Under the pieces are notes generated by a model. It did no database searches. It was not told the origin of the DNA and saw nothing but the letters and a program-made list of their open reading frames with translations. Source: Minwuiaceae bacterium (lineage in GTDB: Bacteria > Pseudomonadota > Alphaproteobacteria > Minwuiales > Minwuiaceae). From it: a stretch of 64,000 bases of DNA. The stretch lies in the NCBI GenBank assembly GCA_028278525.1, contig JANQEE010000011.1, forward strand, positions 124,001-188,000. Direction: 5' to 3'. Shown here one piece after another: positions 1-7,715 of the stretch (its first letter is position 1; each line of letters begins with the position of its first letter). The position numbers and the translations under genes are program-made.

Positions 1-301
1 CTTTATCGAAGGGGCGGACGACGTGACCGTGATTTCCGTGGCCGAAGGCGGCATTTCGACGCGCCATGGCGACGCGCTGGCGGATTATCTGGCATGGCAC
101 GATATCGACGCGGCCGAAATCGAAGCGAGCGCCGGTACGCACGACGTCGGCGCCGTCCTGTTGGCGAAGGCGGTGGAGGCCGATGCCGACCTGCTGGTCA
201 TGGGTGCCCGGATGCGGACGTCGCTTGGCCGCTGGATCTTCGGCGGCGCGACCGGCGCGGTGCTTGGCCATGCCGCCATTCCGGTGCTGATGACCGCCTG
301 A
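1..301 (+). CDS. Universal stress protein (UspA family), C-terminal part, cut by window start
   Basis: The reading frame is open from the first bases, so the N-terminus lies outside the window. The visible ~100 residues end with the UspA nucleotide-binding signature: DLLVMGARMRTSLGRWIFGG followed by GAVLGHAAIPVLMTA, the G-x2-G-x9-G-(S/T)-like ATP-binding loop and final beta strand. UspA-like domains are small cytosolic alpha/beta proteins that bind ATP/AMP and are induced by stress. The last domain is complete at its C-terminus; whether the protein has one or two Usp domains cannot be seen. It is followed by a gene on the opposite strand, so it ends its transcription unit here. Confidence 0.85.
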   Translation, partial: FIEGADDVTVISVAEGGISTRHGDALADYLAWHDIDAAEIEASAGTHDVGAVLLAKAVEADADLLVMGARMRTSLGRWIFGGATGAVLGHAAIPVLMTA

Positions 302-336
302 CGTCTGTCTGCTATCGGTCCCGTATAAAGCGGTTT

Positions 337-1359
337 CTATAAGTTGCGGGACTGTTGATGCACGGCCTGGTCGGCGAAGTCTTCCTGTCTGCCCGCCAGT
401 TGCAGCATGCCGGACCCAACGACGCCTTCGGTTGCCGGAACCAGTATGTCCATCATGCGTATGCCGATGGTCACCGCGACCGCGGCTTCGATCTCCAGCC
501 CCATCAGCATTAGGGCGCCGGTCCAGACGGCATCTATGGTGCCGATACCAAGGGGTGGATGAATAGGCAAGGCCGATATCGTGAACACGCCGACCCCTAT
601 GGTGAAAGCAACGGCCGGCGAGAACGGGACATTGAACGCGAGCTGAAATGACGTCAACGACAGGATCAGGGTAATCGACGTCAGTACCGCCAACAGCAGC
701 GACCGAATCCAGGCGGCGGTTCCGCGGGTGTGGATCAGGCCGGTTTGGAACCGTCTGATCTGGCTGGCGAGGTGCGGCAGTCTGTCGACCATCGGTATCC
801 GGTCCGACCAGCGCGACAATGTGATCAATCCCGCGAAGGCGGCGGTCGATAGTCCCGCGATGAGCCATCCGGCGGGCCCCATGCCCAGGTCCGTCGGGAA
901 CAGGACGGATGCAATGGCGATCAGCAGAACCAGCGCCGCGGCATCGGTCGTGCGCAGCAACAGCCAGACGGGCGTGACTTCGGCGACGCTCGGGACGAAC
1001 TTGAATTTGCGCAGCAGGACGACGAACGCAATTTCGCCGGACTTCATGGGCATTGCGATGTTCAGCATTCGTGTCGTCAGGAAGACCGCGTAAAGCTGCA
1101 TCCAGCGACCATGCGGCTGGAAGAAAAAGCCGAATCTGACGGTGCGGATCAACGTTGCGGACAGGGTGAGCAGTATGCCCAGGACGAAGAAGTCGAGCTT
1201 TGTCCGGGCCAACGACGAAACCAACTGATCGAATGAGATCTGCCGGACAAGAAAGGCGAAAATCGCAATGCCAAAAGCGAGTAAGCCCCATCGCACGATG
1301 GACTTCCAATTGACAACGCGTTTCAACGGCCTGCTCCTGTTGGTGTTCGCCGATATCAC
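337..1359 (-). CDS. Lysylphosphatidylglycerol synthase TM-region-like (UPF0104/flippase-type) membrane protein
   Basis: A 340-residue integral inner-membrane protein with about eight hydrophobic segments spread over its length, beginning at residues ~22-45 (WGLLAFGIAIFAFLVRQISF). It contains the family-typical stretch MPMKSGEIAFVVLLRK and a C-terminal IHPPLGIGTIDAVW segment. This matches the LPG_synthase_TM family, found in lipid flippases and in many stand-alone proteins of unknown substrate; there is no C-terminal LPG-synthase catalytic domain, so lysyl transfer is not expected. The longest frame starts at GTG 1359; an in-frame TTG at 1326 has AGGAG seven bases upstream and is an equally good start. 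Substrate unknown. Confidence 0.75.
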   Translation of the reverse strand: MISANTNRSRPLKRVVNWKSIVRWGLLAFGIAIFAFLVRQISFDQLVSSLARTKLDFFVLGILLTLSATLIRTVRFGFFFQPHGRWMQLYAVFLTTRMLNIAMPMKSGEIAFVVLLRKFKFVPSVAEVTPVWLLLRTTDAAALVLLIAIASVLFPTDLGMGPAGWLIAGLSTAAFAGLITLSRWSDRIPMVDRLPHLASQIRRFQTGLIHTRGTAAWIRSLLLAVLTSITLILSLTSFQLAFNVPFSPAVAFTIGVGVFTISALPIHPPLGIGTIDAVWTGALMLMGLEIEAAVAVTIGIRMMDILVPATEGVVGSGMLQLAGRQEDFADQAVHQQSRNL

Positions 1360-1530
1360 AGACCGACAACCGTCAACGAAACGTTAACGCCGTTGAGAAC
1401 GATGCCCGTTCCCGGGTGTTCGCTTTCGGAGTCCCGGCGAATCAGGCTCGTTCCGTATCCCATAGAAGATGGTGAATAGAGGTATCTTTTACGCGTTTCA
1501 ACCGTCCCGGTTGTCGCGGCCGGCCCGGTA

Positions 1531-1977
1531 TCACGACAGCGCCAGCAGGTCGGCGCGCAGGCGATCGGGGTTCGCGTCCGGAAGCAGCCTGTCGATTTCG
1601 GTATGCGTCGACCGCCAGACCGGCACGGCGGCGACCAGCATGTCGCGGCCGGCGTCGGTGATTTGCAGGCATCGGCCGCGCCGGTCGGTCGGATCCACCT
1701 GCACGTCGACCAGCCCGCGCCGCGCCAACGGCTTCAGGTTGGCGGTCAGGGTGGTGCGGTCCATCGCCAGAATTGACGATATGTCGCCGATCCGCGGCGC
1801 CTCCGGCTGGTTGAGCGCCATCAGCAGGGAGAACTGGCCGCTGGTCAGGCCGAACGGGCGCAGCACCTCGTCGAAGCGCCGGGCGATGGCGCGCGCCGTG
1901 CGTTGGACATGCAGGCAAAGGCAGCGGTCACGGACTTCTTCGGTCACCTTGATGGGAAGATCGGCGCGCATCGTCAT
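1531..1977 (-). CDS. MarR-family transcriptional regulator
   Basis: A 148-residue winged-helix protein. Residues ~60-115 carry the MarR DNA-binding core: ALNQPEAPRIGDISSILAMD, then TTLTANLKPLARRGLV and the wing DPTDRRGRCLQITDAG. The N-terminal helix has CLCLHVQRTARAIARRFDEVL, with a Cys-X-Cys pair (CLC) that could sense oxidants; this is inference. It is divergent from the DUF899/DUF1428 pair (2077-3169), the likely target. A good promoter reading leftwards lies inside a palindrome at 1982-2007, so autoregulation is likely. ATG at 1977 nearly coincides with the predicted transcription start, so the mRNA may be leaderless; ATG 1971 is an alternative start. Confidence 0.88.
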   Translation of the reverse strand: MTMRADLPIKVTEEVRDRCLCLHVQRTARAIARRFDEVLRPFGLTSGQFSLLMALNQPEAPRIGDISSILAMDRTTLTANLKPLARRGLVDVQVDPTDRRGRCLQITDAGRDMLVAAVPVWRSTHTEIDRLLPDANPDRLRADLLALS

Positions 1978-1981
1978 TCCA

Positions 1982-2011
1982 CAATTATGTTGACATCAAC
2001 GTAATTGTCAA
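1982..2011 (-). promoter_or_regulatory. marR promoter inside an imperfect 26-bp palindrome (probable MarR operator)
   Basis: Bases 1982-2007 form an imperfect palindrome (22 of 26 positions symmetric): CAATTATGTTGA on the left, TCAACGTAATTG on the right, two central bases. On the minus strand TTGACA (2011-2006) is followed after 16 bases by CATAAT (1989-1984), a near-consensus sigma70 promoter pointing at the MarR gene. The palindrome covers the spacer and -10, the usual place for MarR self-repression. It lies about 70 bp upstream of the DUF899 start and could also control that gene. Confidence 0.65.
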
Positions 2012-2076
2012 CGAACATCCCATCGTCACCGCCCGAGTATTGGGTTGCGTATTATGCTCGTCAGGGGGAATGAACC

Positions 2077-2790
2077 ATGAAACCGACAGTAGTGTCCCGA
2101 GATCAATGGCTGACGGCCCGCAAGGCGCTGTTGCGGCAGGAGCGCGAAGCGACGCACCTGCGTGACAAGGTCAACGCCGCCCGCCGCGCGCTGCCCTGGG
2201 TCAAGGTCGAGAAAACCTATAGTTTCGAGTCCGCCGACGGGCCGAAGTCGCTCGCCGACCTGTTCCAGGGCCGCAGCCAGCTTTTCGTGCAGCATTTCAT
2301 GCTGGCGCCCGGCAGCGACCATATCTGTGAGGGCTGCGCCGGCATGGCCGACAGCGTGGATACCGCCCGTCGCCATTTCGAAAACGCCGATCTCTCGTTC
2401 GCCGCGGTCTCGCGCGCGACGGTCCAGGATATCGAGAAGGCGAAGGCGCGGTTGGGCTGGACCTTTCAATGGGTGTCCTCCGGCGCCAACAGCTTCAACG
2501 CCGACTACGGCGTGGCCTTCACCCGCGACCAGATCGACCGCGGCGAGGCCGACTACAACTACGGCACCACGCCCTACGCGGCGGAGGACCTGCCGGGGAT
2601 CAGCGTTTTCGCGATGAACGACGCCGGCGCGGTATTCCATACCTACTCCGCCTACACTCGCGGCTTCGAGGCGGTGTTCGCGCCGTTCAACTTCCTCGAC
2701 TTCGCCCCGAAAGGACGCAACGAGGACGGCACCATGAGCTGGGTCCGTTTGCACGACGAATACGAAACCGCCGGTCCCGCGCCGGCCTGA
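2077..2790 (+). CDS. DUF899 family thioredoxin-fold protein
   Basis: A 237-residue protein matching the DUF899 family: N-terminal helix with SRDQWLTARKALLRQEREAT, the segment LPWVKVEKTYSFES, then LADLFQGRSQLFVQHFMLAP, and GSDHICEGCAGMADSVD with a CEGC pair at the position of a thioredoxin-like redox site. Later motifs are WVSSGANSFNADYGVAF and a C-terminal WVRLHDEYE. DUF899 proteins have a thioredoxin/AhpC-like fold and are usually near regulators; no substrate is established. ATG 2077 has GGGGGA seven bases upstream. It is followed 25 bases later by a DUF1428 gene, probably co-transcribed, and is divergent from a MarR regulator. Confidence 0.88.
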   Translation: MKPTVVSRDQWLTARKALLRQEREATHLRDKVNAARRALPWVKVEKTYSFESADGPKSLADLFQGRSQLFVQHFMLAPGSDHICEGCAGMADSVDTARRHFENADLSFAAVSRATVQDIEKAKARLGWTFQWVSSGANSFNADYGVAFTRDQIDRGEADYNYGTTPYAAEDLPGISVFAMNDAGAVFHTYSAYTRGFEAVFAPFNFLDFAPKGRNEDGTMSWVRLHDEYETAGPAPA

Positions 2791-2815
2791 GCCGCACTCG
2801 AACAGGAGAAATCCC

Positions 2816-3169
2816 ATGGCTTACGTCGACGGATTTGTCGCAGCGGTGCCCACCGCCAACCGCGATGCGTTCATTGAACACGCGACGATAGCGGCGGAAG
2901 TGATGAAGGAATGCGGCGCGATCCGGACTGTCGATTGCTGGGGCGACGACGTGCCGGACGGCGAGGTCACGTCCTTTCCCATGGCCGTGCAGAAGAAGGA
3001 CGACGAGACGGTCGTCTTCTCGTGGATCGTGTGGCCCTCGAAGGAAGTCCGCGACGCCGGCATGAAAAAGATGATGGAACATCCGCGCATGCAGCCGGAC
3101 GTCCATCCGATGCCGTTCGACGGGAAACGCGTCATCTTTGGCGGTTTCGAAATCATCTCGGAGGGCTGA
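2816..3169 (+). CDS. DUF1428 (YbaA-like) family protein
   Basis: A 117-residue single-domain protein with the DUF1428 pattern: MAYVDGFVAAVPTANRDAF, ECGAIRTVDCWGDDVPDGEV, then FPMAVQKKDDETVVFSWIVW and a C-terminal MPFDGKRVIFGGFEII. The family has a ferredoxin-like (dimeric alpha-beta barrel) fold and no settled reaction; E. coli YbaA is the usual reference. An AGGAGA ribosome-binding site lies nine bases before ATG 2816. It sits 25 bases after the DUF899 gene and likely shares its transcript and MarR control. The full family length is present. Confidence 0.88.
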   Translation: MAYVDGFVAAVPTANRDAFIEHATIAAEVMKECGAIRTVDCWGDDVPDGEVTSFPMAVQKKDDETVVFSWIVWPSKEVRDAGMKKMMEHPRMQPDVHPMPFDGKRVIFGGFEIISEG

Positions 3170-3521
3170 TCCGCCGGAGGCCGCCGCCGAAACGCGGATT
3201 CCACTTGCCCGCCCACCCGCTTTTCGACTATCAGAACGAATTCACGGAGCGCTGTCGGAGCCCCCTTTTGCCTTCATAACCGCCGGTCTCACCAGTTTCC
3301 TCGCGTAAGCACGGCTGAGCCGCTCTCGGCGCTGTCGTTCGTTTGTATGCGTTCGTCGAGGTGGCGGTATGAGGCCGGTTTGGCATGTCTGGCCTATGGC
3401 CTCGCACCGCAGCGCTCGGCTTCCGAGCTCCTTCGCCTTTCTATCCCTGCCATACCGCACCGAGTGATCGGGCCTTCAAACCGTCGTCCTGGCGAACTTC
3501 CGACAGGAAGGTCAAGACAGG
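3170..3521 (+). other. Intergenic stretch without a supported gene
   Basis: About 350 bases between the DUF1428 and DUF1062 genes. Short open frames exist here on both strands, but none has a recognisable domain or a good ribosome-binding site. I see no clear terminator, tRNA or repeat. It probably holds the promoter of the DUF1062 gene, which I could not place. Confidence 0.5.
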
Positions 3522-4154
3522 ATGGTCGGCACTCTTTATGTGCGATGGACCGTCGTTCCGACGGTCGCCCCCCAACCGCTGCTCGCCTGCGCGCGTTGCG
3601 GCGATGTCACCCCGTTCCGCAGCAGCGGTAAGGTCCGCCTAAATGCCCAGGGCAAGCGAATGGACGCCTGGCTGGTCTACGGTTGCACCGTCTGCGGCAA
3701 GACCTGGAACCGGCCGATCCTGGAACGTCGCCGCGTTCGCGACGTCGAGCCTGATCTGCTTCATGCCCTCCAGGCCAACGAGGCCGGTCGGGTGCGGGCG
3801 CTGGCGTTCGACGTGCACGCCCTGCGCCGGCACGCGCGGCGTTTGAGGGAGTCCACCGATGTAGAGGTACGGAAGCAGGCGTTGTCGGCCGACCCGCGCC
3901 CCTGGTCGGATTTGAGAATAGCGTTCGACGTCCCGTTCCCGCTTCCGGCGCGAATGGATCGTTTGCTTGCCGTGACGCTCAATCTGTCGCGCGCCCGTAT
4001 CCAAAAGCTGGAGACGAGCGGACGCCTGCGCCTCTTGCCGCAAACACGTCGCGGGCTTCGGCAACCGGTAGCCGATCGACTGCGGGTCAGCATCGATCTG
4101 CTGGGTCTGAGCGATGGTCAGGATCTGGCGGACGTTGCCTCTCGGGACGGGTGA
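3522..4154 (+). CDS. DUF1062 domain-containing protein
   Basis: A 210-residue cytosolic protein. It begins with a zinc-ribbon-like pair, CARCGDVTPF near residue 23 and GCTVCGKTWNRPILER near residue 54, which is the hallmark of DUF1062. The middle (FDVHALRRHARRL) and the C-terminal part, rich in Arg and with RMDRLLAVTLNLSRARIQKLETSGRLRL, resemble an S4-like or helix-turn-helix RNA/DNA-binding segment. The function of DUF1062 is not known; a nucleic-acid-binding role is inference from the zinc ribbon and basic tail. It converges with the GFA gene 15 bases downstream. Confidence 0.8.
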   Translation: MVGTLYVRWTVVPTVAPQPLLACARCGDVTPFRSSGKVRLNAQGKRMDAWLVYGCTVCGKTWNRPILERRRVRDVEPDLLHALQANEAGRVRALAFDVHALRRHARRLRESTDVEVRKQALSADPRPWSDLRIAFDVPFPLPARMDRLLAVTLNLSRARIQKLETSGRLRLLPQTRRGLRQPVADRLRVSIDLLGLSDGQDLADVASRDG

Positions 4155-4169
4155 TGATGTGGACAGGCG

Positions 4170-4652
4170 CTAGTCCCGAAGCGCCCGCAACCGCTCCCGG
4201 CTCTCGGCCGGCCAGTATGCCTTCCGGTCGTAATACTCGGCCACGGCCGGAACGTCCGGCGGCAGAACCAGCCAGGGCTGCTTCGACGCCGTGAAGATGT
4301 GGATGTCCGGCGGCAGCCGGTCGGGTTCGTCCAGGGTGCCGGTGCGGACGAAGCAAATCTTGTCGCCGGCCGCCATGGCGTAGTGGCTCCATACGGCGAT
4401 CCGGCAGGCCGGGCAGCGGACGATCCTCTGTCCGCGGCCGCTGTTCGACGGTGTGTCGACCACCGCCGGGTCGCCCTGCAATACGATAACGCGGTCTCGT
4501 TCGATCATTGCGTTCAGCGCGAACGACCCGCCGGTCTCGCGCTGGCACCAACGGCAATGGCAGCAATGCACGAACATCGGGGCGCTCGTCAGCCGGTAGC
4601 GGACGGCGCCGCAGACGCAGCCGCCCTCGAATGTCTGGTCCTTGTCGCTCAT
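4170..4652 (-). CDS. GFA (glutathione-dependent formaldehyde-activating/CENP-V) family zinc protein
   Basis: A 160-residue protein with the GFA zinc-site pattern in order: GGCVCGAVRY, CHCRWCQRETGG, and RCPACRIAVWSHY. These seven cysteines bind two zinc ions in the family. Family members include Paracoccus Gfa, but most paralogues have no shown reaction, so formaldehyde-glutathione activity is not implied. ATG 4652 is preferred over an upstream in-frame start at 4691 because AAGGGAG lies six bases before it on the minus strand. It stands alone, convergent with DUF1062. Confidence 0.85.
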   Translation of the reverse strand: MSDKDQTFEGGCVCGAVRYRLTSAPMFVHCCHCRWCQRETGGSFALNAMIERDRVIVLQGDPAVVDTPSNSGRGQRIVRCPACRIAVWSHYAMAAGDKICFVRTGTLDEPDRLPPDIHIFTASKQPWLVLPPDVPAVAEYYDRKAYWPAESRERLRALRD

Positions 4653-4827
4653 GTCGCGCTCCCTTTTGGGTGGCTGTCTCTCCAGCGCCAATTTGGTGAT
4701 GAGGTAGGTTGGGCGCCAGTACAGAAATTGAACCTTTTCGCCGGTTAAGAAGGCGGTCGAAACCGGCCATGCGGTCTTCGCAGTATAGACGACGTCATGC
4801 CCTAAGGCGTGTCGGTATAAAAACTAG

Positions 4828-4856
4828 TGGACAAACTAGATCGATCTACATATTTT
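4828..4856 (+). promoter_or_regulatory. Predicted sigma70 promoter with TetR-type operator for the 4.9-9.6 kb operon
   Basis: TGGACA at 4828-4833 (five of six to TTGACA) is followed after 17 bases by TATTTT at 4851-4856. Between them lies a perfect 12-bp palindrome TAGATCGATCTA (4837-4848), and CTAGT-N6-ACTAG (4824-4839) overlaps the -35. A palindrome inside the promoter spacer is a classical repressor site. The TetR gene at the end of this operon (9005-9586) is the obvious candidate ligand-responsive repressor. The surrounding 100 bases are AT-rich compared with the flanking genes. Confidence 0.6.
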
Positions 4857-4894
4857 AATAACTACATTAGTGAAGTTTATATCAAGGAATGGCG

Positions 4895-5269
4895 ATGCCG
4901 GGTCGAAAACGAGTCGAGGAATTCATCGCCGCCGTTGTCGGCGGCGATCATGTGCAGGCAATCGCGGATTTCTATCACGAAGACGCGTCGATGCAGGAAA
5001 ACAGCGAAGCGCCCCGGGTGGGGCGGGATCTGCTGTTGAAGCATGAGAGGAACGCCCTTCGCCGTGTGCAGGCGATCGAGACCAGGCCGGTCAAGACGTT
5101 CCTTGTGGACGACGAAGTCGTCGTCGTGCATTGGGTGTTCGTGGCGACGGACCGGACGGGCGTGAAACGGCGTCTGGAGGAACTGGCCCTGCAGCGCTGG
5201 CGCGGCGACCGCATCCAGGAAGAGCGCTTTTTCTACGATACGGCGCTTGCCTGGCAGGCCATCGAATGA
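4895..5269 (+). CDS. SnoaL-like / NTF2-fold protein
   Basis: A 124-residue protein of the NTF2-like superfamily: GRKRVEEFIAAVVGGDHVQAIADFYHEDASMQENSEAPRVGRDLLL-type N-terminal helix and strand pattern (written here in part only: FYHEDASMQEN, then LVDDEVVVVHWVFVATD), ending in LALQRWRGDRIQEERFFYD. SnoaL-like domains serve as small-molecule isomerases or hydrolases or as non-catalytic binding domains; catalytic residues are not diagnostic here. ATG 4895 is preferred over ATG 4889 because AAGGA lies six bases upstream of it. It is the first gene of the operon running to 9586, under the promoter at 4828-4856. Confidence 0.75.
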   Translation: MPGRKRVEEFIAAVVGGDHVQAIADFYHEDASMQENSEAPRVGRDLLLKHERNALRRVQAIETRPVKTFLVDDEVVVVHWVFVATDRTGVKRRLEELALQRWRGDRIQEERFFYDTALAWQAIE

Positions 5270-5327
5270 GCGCTTCACTGCAACAGGCGGCGTTCTCAAT
5301 GATGCCGGCCGGTTTCGGGAGATCGGC

Positions 5328-6113
5328 ATGCAGCTAGGGCTCCGCGACCGCGTCGCCATGATTTCCGGCGGCACCAAAGGCATCGGGCTGGCGATTGCCC
5401 GCGCTCTGGCCGCTGAGGGAATGCGCTTGTCGATTTGCGCGAGGAACGAACAAGAACTCGCGGCGACGGCCGTCGCTCTGACGGAGGAGTTCGGCGTCGA
5501 CTGTCTTTCCCATGCCGGCGACCTAAGCGACGAGCGGGCGATTGACGAATGGGTGCGCACTACTGTCGAGACATGCGGCGGCATCGATCTGCTGGTCAAC
5601 AACGCAGGGTCCGCGCCGCCTGGCTCGTTTCTCAAGCAAACCAGCGATGTCTGGCGCGACGCCTTCGAAATCAAGCCGTTCGGCTACATTCGTGCCGCCC
5701 GCGCCGCCTGTCCGCACCTGATGTCGCGCAAGGGATGCATCGTCAATGTCATCGGCCTCGCCGGTCACCAACCGTTGCCGAATTTTATGATCGGCGGGGC
5801 GGGGGATGCCGTGTTGATGAACTTCACCAAAGGTCTGGCCGACGAAATGGCAGGGCAGGGCGTGCGCGTGAACGCAGTCAGCCCGGGTTTCACCAGAACG
5901 GAAAGGTGGGATGTGATCGTCAGGGGAAGTGGGGCGATGATGGGCGTCGCGCCGGAGGCGGCCGAGCGCACGCTTCTGGCGACCATGCCGCTCGGCCGAC
6001 CGGCGGAACCGGCGGAGGTCGCCAACGTCGTTGTCTTTCTCGCCTCTTCGGCGTCCAGCTACATCACCGGCGTTACGATTCCGGTCGATGGCGGCGCGAC
6101 GCGGAGCATTTAG
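5328..6113 (+). CDS. SDR-family oxidoreductase with a non-canonical active site
   Basis: A 261-residue Rossmann-fold short-chain dehydrogenase/reductase. The cofactor motif SGGTKGIGLAIARALA is near the N-terminus, followed by GDLSDE, LLVNNAGSAPPG and the C-terminal PGFTRTERWD...GVTIPVDGGATRSI. The region that normally holds Ser and Tyr-x3-Lys reads IVNVIGLAGHQPLPNFMIGG then AGDAVLMNFTKGLADE: Gly replaces the Ser, and no Tyr-x3-Lys is present. It may use other residues or bind substrate without classical hydride chemistry. ATG 5328 has GGGAG six bases upstream. It lies 58 bases after the SnoaL-like gene, in the same operon. Confidence 0.85.
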   Translation: MQLGLRDRVAMISGGTKGIGLAIARALAAEGMRLSICARNEQELAATAVALTEEFGVDCLSHAGDLSDERAIDEWVRTTVETCGGIDLLVNNAGSAPPGSFLKQTSDVWRDAFEIKPFGYIRAARAACPHLMSRKGCIVNVIGLAGHQPLPNFMIGGAGDAVLMNFTKGLADEMAGQGVRVNAVSPGFTRTERWDVIVRGSGAMMGVAPEAAERTLLATMPLGRPAEPAEVANVVVFLASSASSYITGVTIPVDGGATRSI

Positions 6114-6166
6114 TATGCACCGCTCGATGCCGCCTCTGCGCCGGTACGGCCGGGCCCGGTGAAGCG

Positions 6167-7087
6167 ATGGCGGACTACACGGTCGCGGAGATCTGGCGCT
6201 ACCCGGTCAAGTCGATGCAGGGCGAACGGCTCGCGGAGGCGGATGTTACGTCGAGCGGCATCCGTCACGATCGAAGCTGGGCCGTTCGCGATGAGAAGAC
6301 CAGGACCATTCGCGGCGCCAAGCATTTTTCGGGTCTTTTGAACTGCCATGCGCGCCTTCTCGACGGCGCCGGCATCGGCGGCGTTCCCCATGTCGAAATC
6401 ACCCTGCCGAACGGGGAGCGCACCAACTCTAAGGAGCCATACGTGCATGAAGCACTGTCCGACATCGTCGGCCGCGCGGTTACGCTATGGCCTCTCCTAC
6501 CGGCGGAGGCCGCGCGGCACTATGCCCTGAACGCCGCCGGCGGGGATGGCGGCATGGCGGAATGGCGCCGCACTTTTGGCCTGGAGGACGGCGAACCCTT
6601 TCCCGACATGTCCGGCTTTCCGAAGGAGATGCTGGCAGAATTCATGGCCTATGCGACGCCGCGCGGCACCTACTTCGACGCCTATCCGATCGACATTCTG
6701 ACCGAAGCGTCGCTACGCAGGCTGGCGGCCCTTTGCCCCGGCGCGGACCTGGATGTCAGGCGGTTCCGGCCGAACATTCTGCTCGCGGATAGCGAAGCTC
6801 GTGCCGACTTCGCGGAAGTCGAATGGGTCGGGCGACAGGTCGCGGTCGGCAGCGTCGAACTCGACGTTGTGGTCGATGCCGTGCGCTGCGTGATGGTGAC
6901 CTGTGCGCAGCCGGGGCTACCGCGGGACACGACGATCATGCGAACGCTGGTCAGGGAAACCAAACAGCGCCTCAGCGTTTACGCCGACGTGGTTTCGCCC
7001 GGCATGATCCGCTGCGGCGATCCCGTTCGATTGCCAGAATTCATGCATGGCCGAAACAATTCTCGAGGAGCCGGCGGTGATGGATAA
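6167..7087 (+). CDS. MOSC domain protein with N-terminal MOSC_N barrel
   Basis: A 306-residue protein. The N-terminus (YTVAEIWRYPVKSMQGERLA, then SSGIRHDRSWAVRD) is the MOSC_N beta-barrel; the C-terminal half has RRFRPNILLAD, VVDAVRCVMVTCAQPG and VVSPGMIRCGDPVRLPEF, the MOSC core with its conserved cysteine. MOSC domains occur in molybdenum-cofactor sulfurases and in mARC/YcbX/YiiM enzymes that reduce N-hydroxylated compounds such as hydroxylaminopurine. No ferredoxin domain is attached, unlike YcbX, so an external electron donor would be needed; the FMN reductase of this operon is a possible partner (inference). ATG 6167 chosen; the longer open frame upstream overlaps the SDR gene. Its end overlaps the next start by 8 bases. 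Confidence 0.85.
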   Translation: MADYTVAEIWRYPVKSMQGERLAEADVTSSGIRHDRSWAVRDEKTRTIRGAKHFSGLLNCHARLLDGAGIGGVPHVEITLPNGERTNSKEPYVHEALSDIVGRAVTLWPLLPAEAARHYALNAAGGDGGMAEWRRTFGLEDGEPFPDMSGFPKEMLAEFMAYATPRGTYFDAYPIDILTEASLRRLAALCPGADLDVRRFRPNILLADSEARADFAEVEWVGRQVAVGSVELDVVVDAVRCVMVTCAQPGLPRDTTIMRTLVRETKQRLSVYADVVSPGMIRCGDPVRLPEFMHGRNNSRGAGGDG

Positions 7088-7715
7088 ACGCAACGTCGTC
7101 GACATACCGGCACAGTCGGGAATGGCTGTTCGGGTTCGCGCCGGCCAGATCATCAGCCTGGTCGACGTTGAGGGCGAACAGGTGGCGGATGTTTTCGCCT
7201 GTTCCGCGGCCCGGCGCGACGAATGGCTCAGCGCCGGTCACACCAGAACGCGAACGCGCCGGCTGTTCCCGCGGGTCGGAGACGCGTTTTACACGCGGTT
7301 CTATCGTCCGATCCTTACCTTCGTCGACGATACGTCGCCGGGCGCGCACGACATGCTCTATCCGTCCTGCGAACCCGCCATGTACCGCCGGATGGGCGCA
7401 GACGAGAATCATCCGAACTGCCGGGACAACTTCATGCGGGCGGCAAAGGCGGTGGATTGGGCGCCTGAGGTGATTCCCGATCCGGTGAACTTCTTCCAGA
7501 ACACGCCTGTCAACGCGGCCGGCGAACTGGAGGTGAAGACCGCCCTGTCGAAGCCCGGAGACTTGGTGACCTTAAGGGCGGAAATGGACCTGGTGTTCGT
7601 GGCAACCGCCTGCGCCCAGGATCTGGCGCCGATCAACGGCGCGCGATGCACCGGATTGCGCCTCGAAATCGGCGGTCCGGGCGACCTTGGCGCCATTGGG
7701 GGAGGGCATGAATAA
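7080..7715 (+). CDS. DUF1989 (urea carboxylase-associated) family protein
   Basis: A 211-residue protein matching DUF1989: VVDIPAQSGMAVRVRAGQII, LVDVEGEQVADVFACSA, then SAGHTRTRTRRLFPRVGDAF, the HDMLYPSCEPAMYRRMG and HPNCRDNF motifs and a Cys near the C-terminus (ATACAQDLAPIN, Asn-Gly turn). The family is found beside urea carboxylase and other amide or amine catabolic genes; the conserved Cys and His residues suggest a metal or thiol active site but no reaction is agreed. ATG 7080 has GAGGAG nine bases upstream; ATG 7047 has none. It overlaps the MOSC stop and the next start by 8 bases each, indicating translational coupling. Confidence 0.85.
   Translation: MDKRNVVDIPAQSGMAVRVRAGQIISLVDVEGEQVADVFACSAARRDEWLSAGHTRTRTRRLFPRVGDAFYTRFYRPILTFVDDTSPGAHDMLYPSCEPAMYRRMGADENHPNCRDNFMRAAKAVDWAPEVIPDPVNFFQNTPVNAAGELEVKTALSKPGDLVTLRAEMDLVFVATACAQDLAPINGARCTGLRLEIGGPGDLGAIGGGHE

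Noticed and set aside
2026-2817. 263-codon minus-strand frame opposite DUF899
   Set aside because: The plus-strand DUF899 frame has clear motifs and a ribosome-binding site; the minus frame also runs over the MarR operator region.
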